Part shown: piece after piece, positions 60,058 to 64,000 of the stretch
Position numbering within the stretch: the stretch's first letter is position 1
How the letters are laid out: each line of letters begins with the position of its first letter
Origin: Brachynemurus nebulosus
Lineage: Eukaryota; Arthropoda; Insecta; Neuroptera; Myrmeleontidae
Assembly: GCA_035578155.1 (NCBI GenBank)
Contig: JAPWDM010000006.1
Coordinates: 50,277,529-50,341,528, forward strand
DNA length: 64,000 nt
Reading direction: 5' to 3'
Made by a program: the position numbers and the translations under genes
The notes under the pieces: generated by a model
What the model was told of the DNA's origin: nothing
What the model saw: only the letters and a program-made list of their open reading frames with translations
Database searches by the model: none

Positions 60058-60906
60058 TTAAGCCGGTTCTACACGATACTACGAACGTTCCTTCCAACGT
60101 TCGATCGAACGTTTGAGGCAATTAAGTTCAATAGTTGGTGCGACGAATGTATCTGCTACACGGTGAATCGAATGTTTGATCCAATACGAATGATGATGTG
60201 GTGGTACAAACGTTTATTCAGTGGACGAGGCTGTTATCTGTCTGATGTTATCTCTAATGTTATACACTGATGTTGTCTCTCTTCACATGAACGAGTCGTG
60301 CAGCTGCTGAGTCGAACCAACCAACGCAACCAACATTGACCTTCAAACGTTCGAAGCATCCCTTTGACTCGGTGCAAGAATACCGACATCGAGCGGGACA
60401 TGGCCAAATGCGAATGTTTGACGCTCGACATTGGACACTCGTAGGTTCGAACCACAGAACAAATAGAACGAACACATCTATCTCTTTTCTGCAATCACTT
60501 ATGTGCTTTTATGTGCATCTTAGGCTGGTTAGTCCTCATTCATTCGCCAGCACTCAATGGGTATGTTTCAATTGTTGTTATATTGTTACCTCTCGTATTA
60601 ACACGGTATATGTACGTGGTATACGTACATCATACGTTCCACCACCACGTGCATATTATGTATGTATGTATGCAAGACACTAATACCCACAACATCCAAC
60701 GGACTAACACACACAACTCCGCGTGCACTATATAACATAGTGGGGGTTTATTTTCTATCCTTTGTGGTTACGGTCGTTTCCCTAGTATAGACATAGTAAT
60801 GTTCGTTCTCTTTGTTCTCTGGTTCGAACAACAGCCACACGATGCGATGAACCATCGAACGTCCAATGTTGGAAGGTGTTCGTAGCATCGTGTAGAACCG
60901 GCTTTA
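60058..60906. mobile_element. TTAA-flanked MITE, copy 2 (inverted, longer)
   Basis: Ends GCCGGTTCTACACGAT and complement at 60062 and 60902; left flank TTAA (60058-60061), right flank TTTA (60903-60906), one change from TTAA. It is the inverse of copy 1 (324-776) and aligns with it except for the nested element at 60453-60821. Confidence 0.78.
60445..60829. mobile_element. hAT-type MITE nested in TTAA MITE
   Basis: A 369-bp element (60453-60821) with ends CACAGAACAAATAGAACGAA and, complement, CAGAGAACAAAGAGAACGAA. It is flanked by a perfect 8-bp duplication GTTCGAAC (60445-60452 and 60822-60829). Copy 1 of the host MITE has a single GTTCGAAC at 397-404, the empty site, which confirms the boundaries. 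Confidence 0.85.
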
Positions 60907-61769
60907 TTATATAAATATATGCGAACGTTATACGTTATCATCGTTGTTATATCCCAGAGAAATTAGTGGTGAATAATAACTAAAACTCATAAGAAAATTA
61001 CCTACAATAAATAGCCTGGTATTTCACTTTTTTGTTCTACTTAGGTATTCTAGTTAAATACTGCTCATTACTTAGGTACTTACGCTTTAATATGAACATT
61101 GTGTAACATTGTGGTTACACTTTAATGCGAATAGCATTTTACTCTCAAAGATACAACAATTAAAATAATTCACTGTTGAAAGATTTACTTTGTGAATTTT
61201 CATCTCAAATATATTAAAAAATATTTAAACTTTTGATTACTTCGTCTAATTTTAATAGTGAAATTAGACAAAGTAATCAAAACTTTAAATGTTTGTTAAC
61301 AAAACTTTAAGTTGAAGTTATTGGCAAGTTACAATATAATTATGTTGGAGTTAATAATATTTTGTCAATTAATTTTCACCAAATTCCAGACAGCATTAAA
61401 AGTCAATCACTCTATACAAACTATTCAAATTGCATTGGCTGCCATCATCATCAAAAAGTTTGCCAAGTGTGTGTTGGACACGTATCAAATCAGAGCTACG
61501 TCGTCAGCAGCTAGATGCTTTCCGAAACTTGATATATTTTTAAAGGTTTACCGGGTTTACCGTAACGATAGATAAATATATTCTGCCAGGTTACTTACAC
61601 ATGTGTACTCATTTATTTAATGTGTCACTATGAGAGCTAATTACGTGATAATTTGACTCTCTACAATTCTCAATGCTACCGATACAAGATATTTGAGACA
61701 ATACTAATCCAAATTTACAGAATATGAGAATATTTTCCTTGTCACTTTCCATTAATCTGTCCGATTAAG
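60907..61769. other. AT-rich sequence with a hairpin
   Basis: At 61232-61283 the arms TTTTGATTACTTCGTCTAAT and ATTAGACAAAGTAATCAAAA form a 20-plus-bp stem with one mismatch. An 87-codon frame (61312-61575) follows, without recognisable domain. Confidence 0.5.
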
Positions 61770-61930
61770 TGCACACAAGAATAACTAGTTTCTAATGTTG
61801 TAACCATATATTCGCTTAATGGCATGGTTTGTTTTGATTTGACGAACGTGAACACGATGCACGAGTGATTTGTGTTACGTACCCGCTTCTAATGTGACCT
61901 TAACGTAACAAAGTTCTAATAGTTCTGTTT
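61770..61930 (+). repeat. Dispersed repeat shared with 15798-15945
   Basis: Colinear words CAAGAATAACT, GTTTTGAT, GATGCACGAGTGATT and AATGTGACC. Family unknown. Confidence 0.5.
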
Positions 61931-62211
61931 CTTTCAAATTTTTAGACCCACAGTTTGCAAAGTTATATACGGTGAAAATAACAAAAACTTCACTTCAAAG
62001 CTCAGTGGTAAACGGAGCTTAAAAATGAAAAGCAGAGCTTAAAACGAATTCCAACTTCAGTTTTCGAACTTTTCTTAACAATATTTCACATGAAGCGGTG
62101 CATGAAAAAAAGTGGGGTTTCACCCCCACTTTTTAATGAAATTCACATGATTACAAAATTTTGATTTTTTTAGTATTTAGCCTCTTAGCGATTGAGAAAT
62201 TGTCAAACTGG

Positions 62212-62285
62212 ATCAGCTGAAACTCAAACTCAGCATCCCTTGATAGTCGGCCAAATTTTTACCACTACACTATATGTGCGAGAGC
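62212..62285 (-). repeat. tRNA-derived SINE head, copy 1
   Basis: On the minus strand GTAGTGGTAAAAATTTGGCC, CTATCAAGGGATGCTGAGTT and a degraded B box match the SINE head at 62510-62575. Opposite orientation. Confidence 0.5.
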
Positions 62286-62499
62286 ACTCCAGTTTGACAA
62301 AGTATCAATCACCAATTTTTTACTCTCTTGGTTTCGAGAAGCAATTATTTTAATGTCAGAATTGCCAATGTGCCTGTGAAAATTATTTATCAACGTATGG
62401 CGAACCTTTGTTCGTATTTAGACATACATTTATATTCATATAATTAGTTACAATGTCCAGCTAAACTGAACTTTAACACACGACTCACTATGGTACAAG

Positions 62500-62690
62500 T
62501 GGATCAAGGATTGGGTAGCTTAGTGGTAAAAACACCTAACCAGTTATCAAGAGATTCTGGGTTTCAACCCCACCTGGAGGTGCGTGCAAAATTTTACCAT
62601 CACAGATCCAAAGATGTGAGAGTTATGAGGGGTATGTCGCCTTCTCGTTCCGGCTTATCTTGGGTCTTCTATCATTAACGAAAACTCAAG
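62500..62690 (+). repeat. tRNA-derived SINE, copy 2
   Basis: A-box-like GGGTAGCTTAGTGGT (62513-62527) and B-box-like GGTTTCAACCC (62560-62570) have the spacing of an RNA polymerase III internal promoter. The head can be laid out as a tRNA-like sequence; about 100 bp of unrelated body follows. No proper anticodon arm or CCA end, so it is a SINE and not a tRNA gene. Confidence 0.6.
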
Positions 62691-63198
62691 TAAACACCAG
62701 TGAAATAAAAACACAACTGTCTTGTTTAAATTGTAGTATTTAACTCCTTTTATTTTATAGTACAGTGCAGTTAGACCCAAACCTCAACATCCAAAGTAAC
62801 AGTTTCACTCCAACTCCAAATTGTTCTATACAGTCCACATATTGTTTGGTAAAAAGTTACACCATTTTGAGCGTCGGGTTTGGGAGGCAGGAGGGTAGAA
62901 GTAGGCAAATTAACGGTTTTCGTCAATTTTTTTAAAATATTTCGAAAACTATGCAGCTTAGCGCAAAAAGTGCCTATACAAAAATAATCTACATTAAATT
63001 GCGAACAAAAATAGTCCTGTGCATAATCTTGCTGAAGTGAAGAGTTCCAGAGTTATGGAGGGTGTAAAAGTAGCAATTTTTAGATTTTTTGGAAAAAATA
63101 TGACACATTATCCCTAAGGAAAGTAATTTTTTTTATACAGGATTGTGTTTTGTAAAAGGAAATTGAGATTACTCCTCTTCAAATATAACAACCTCCTC

Positions 63199-63432
63199 TT
63201 ATAAATCTTCGTCTATGATGTTCGTATTCCTGTTATCACATCCTAGGTCTGAGCAATTACCGTATATGCTTGAGCAGTTTAGACCACTCTTTCTGCATTC
63301 GCAGTTACGGACGCATACGTCTTTACAAGCGCACACTATGAGGGAAAGTAATTCCTCGGGAGCTGCAGGACGCGCTGTTGTAATTGGTCTCAGGTGTTCG
63401 TCAATCTTCTTTCACCCCCACTCGAGCGGATT
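63199..63432 (-). pseudogene. Cys-rich C-terminal domain inside TIR element
   Basis: The minus-strand frame ending at 63199 reads EHLRPITTARPAAPEELLSL, then CACKDVCVRNCECRKSGLNC, then a CSDLGCDNRN tail and stop. This PAPEELL.L..C.CK..C...C.CRK.GL.CS pattern is a zinc-binding CRC-like tail that I recall from many arthropod transposon-linked proteins. A stop closes the frame upstream, near 63431, so only the end of the parent protein survives. It lies just inside one terminal arm. Rich in G+C compared with the rest of the window. Confidence 0.5.
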
Positions 63433-63444
63433 CTTTTCTTATTC

Positions 63445-63482
63445 AGCCACTGCTGCACCCGGTGATAGGTGCAGCAGTGGCT
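63445..63482. repeat. Perfect 15-bp hairpin
   Basis: AGCCACTGCTGCACC and its exact complement enclose an 8-base loop, directly between the coding tail and the right arm of the TIR element. Confidence 0.85.
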
Positions 63483-63830
63483 AAAAATACTAAAAATTGA
63501 TACTTTTACACCCTTCGTAACACTGAAACTGTTCACTTTAGCAAGATTATGCACAGGACCATTTTTGTTCGCAATTTAATGTAGATTATTTTTGTATATG
63601 ACACTTTTTACGCTAAACCCCATAATTTCTGAAATATTTAAGAAAAAACTGATGGAATCCGTTAATTTGCCTACTTCTGCCCCCCAAAACCCGACGCTCA
63701 AAATGGTGTAACTTTTTGCCAAACAATATATGGACTGTATAGAACAATTTGGAGTTGGAATGAAAATGTTACTTTGGATGTTGAGGTTAGGCCGTTTTTT
63801 TGAATAACTGCACCGTACTACTATTATTTT

Positions 63831-64000
63831 AAATTGCTAGGAAAACTAAATCGATAGCAATAATTTTAATTTTTATATTTTGCATGGCAAAAATTTCCGA
63901 AATTAGGAAGTTTTAATTTTCACGGCAATTTTTGTGCCGGAGGGACGAACGGATTTGACAGATTTGACAGATTTGACGAAACTATAAAAGTTCCCTGATT
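63831..64000. other. AT-rich end of window
   Basis: Contains three short tandem copies of GATTTGACA at 63953-63979; otherwise featureless. Confidence 0.5.

Larger units (their letters stand above)
62761..63830. mobile_element. TIR element with arms of about 330 bp
   Basis: Long inverted arms (about 62761-63095 and 63489-63830). Both contain CAACATCCAAAGTAAC, AAAAAGTTACACCATTTTGA, AATTGCGAACAAAAATGGTC-like and GTGCATAATCTTGCT stretches. The ends read TACAGTGCAGTTA and, complement, TACGGTGCAGTTA. The centre retains a Cys-rich coding tail on the minus strand. A TA-target transposon derivative is likely. Confidence 0.75.

Noticed and set aside
62513..62575. Functional tRNA gene
   Set aside because: A and B boxes are present, but no proper cloverleaf with acceptor stem and anticodon arm could be formed; it is a SINE head.

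Overview
This is eukaryotic nuclear DNA, very AT-rich and almost gene-free, and built mostly of transposable elements and their remnants. An insect-type arthropod is the best fit: there is a gypsy-group errantivirus with an env gene, mariner, Harbinger, pogo-like, hAT and TTAA-type elements, RTE-like tails and long (TA)n tracts. The frequent GTAGGTAC-type words remind me of sternorrhynchan Hemiptera such as aphids, but that is an impression, not a measurement. There is no rRNA gene, functional tRNA gene, CRISPR array or bacterial operon.

Layout. 0-9 kb: a TTAA-flanked MITE (324-776), diverged direct repeats (2041-3170), a TA-flanked MITE (3833-4417), an RTE-like tail, and small MITEs around 6.3-6.8 kb. 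9.2-12.7 kb: a broken mariner, cut by a 2.9 kb Helentron-like interspersed element (HINE/DINE-1 type). 13-14.7 kb: a hAT element with an 8-bp target duplication and a small TIR element. 15.5-25 kb: HINE fragments, a MITE, an RTE-like tail, a TIR element retaining a transposase-like zinc-finger tail, and a possible receptor-like exon. 28.2 kb: a 122-bp minus-strand exon encoding a canonical bZIP leucine zipper, the best candidate for a host gene. 29.3-30.05 kb: a hAT MITE with a perfect 8-bp target duplication. 31.4-39.6 kb: a nested stack, with a pogo-like shell containing a Harbinger element, which contains HINE copies, one of which contains a MITE. 41.4-46.3 kb: an errantivirus with identical LTRs. 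46.3-51.5 kb: a short complete HINE, a third long HINE in inverted orientation, and a remnant. 52-64 kb: minisatellite-like repeats, several TIR elements (three carrying Cys-rich coding tails or exons), a second copy of the TTAA MITE with a hAT-type MITE inside it, and a pair of tRNA-derived SINEs.

The most informative unit is the LTR element. It has two identical 408-bp LTRs, a TACA target duplication, a tRNA-Ser-type primer site and a polypurine tract. Its two long open frames are Gag-protease fused in frame to the C-terminal end of integrase, and a complete envelope gene. Reverse transcriptase, RNase H and the integrase core are absent, so it can only have been mobilised in trans. The sequence also shows how env would be made: a splice from a short leader exon, which supplies a signal-peptide-like start, into the env frame, skipping gag.

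The most numerous family is the HINE type. Its ends are asymmetric inverted repeats around TAGCGAATTTCC, with a hairpin at one end and a GGGGTA terminus at the other. The three long copies carry nine to ten units of a 120-bp minisatellite plus (TA)n tracts; short copies lack the minisatellite.
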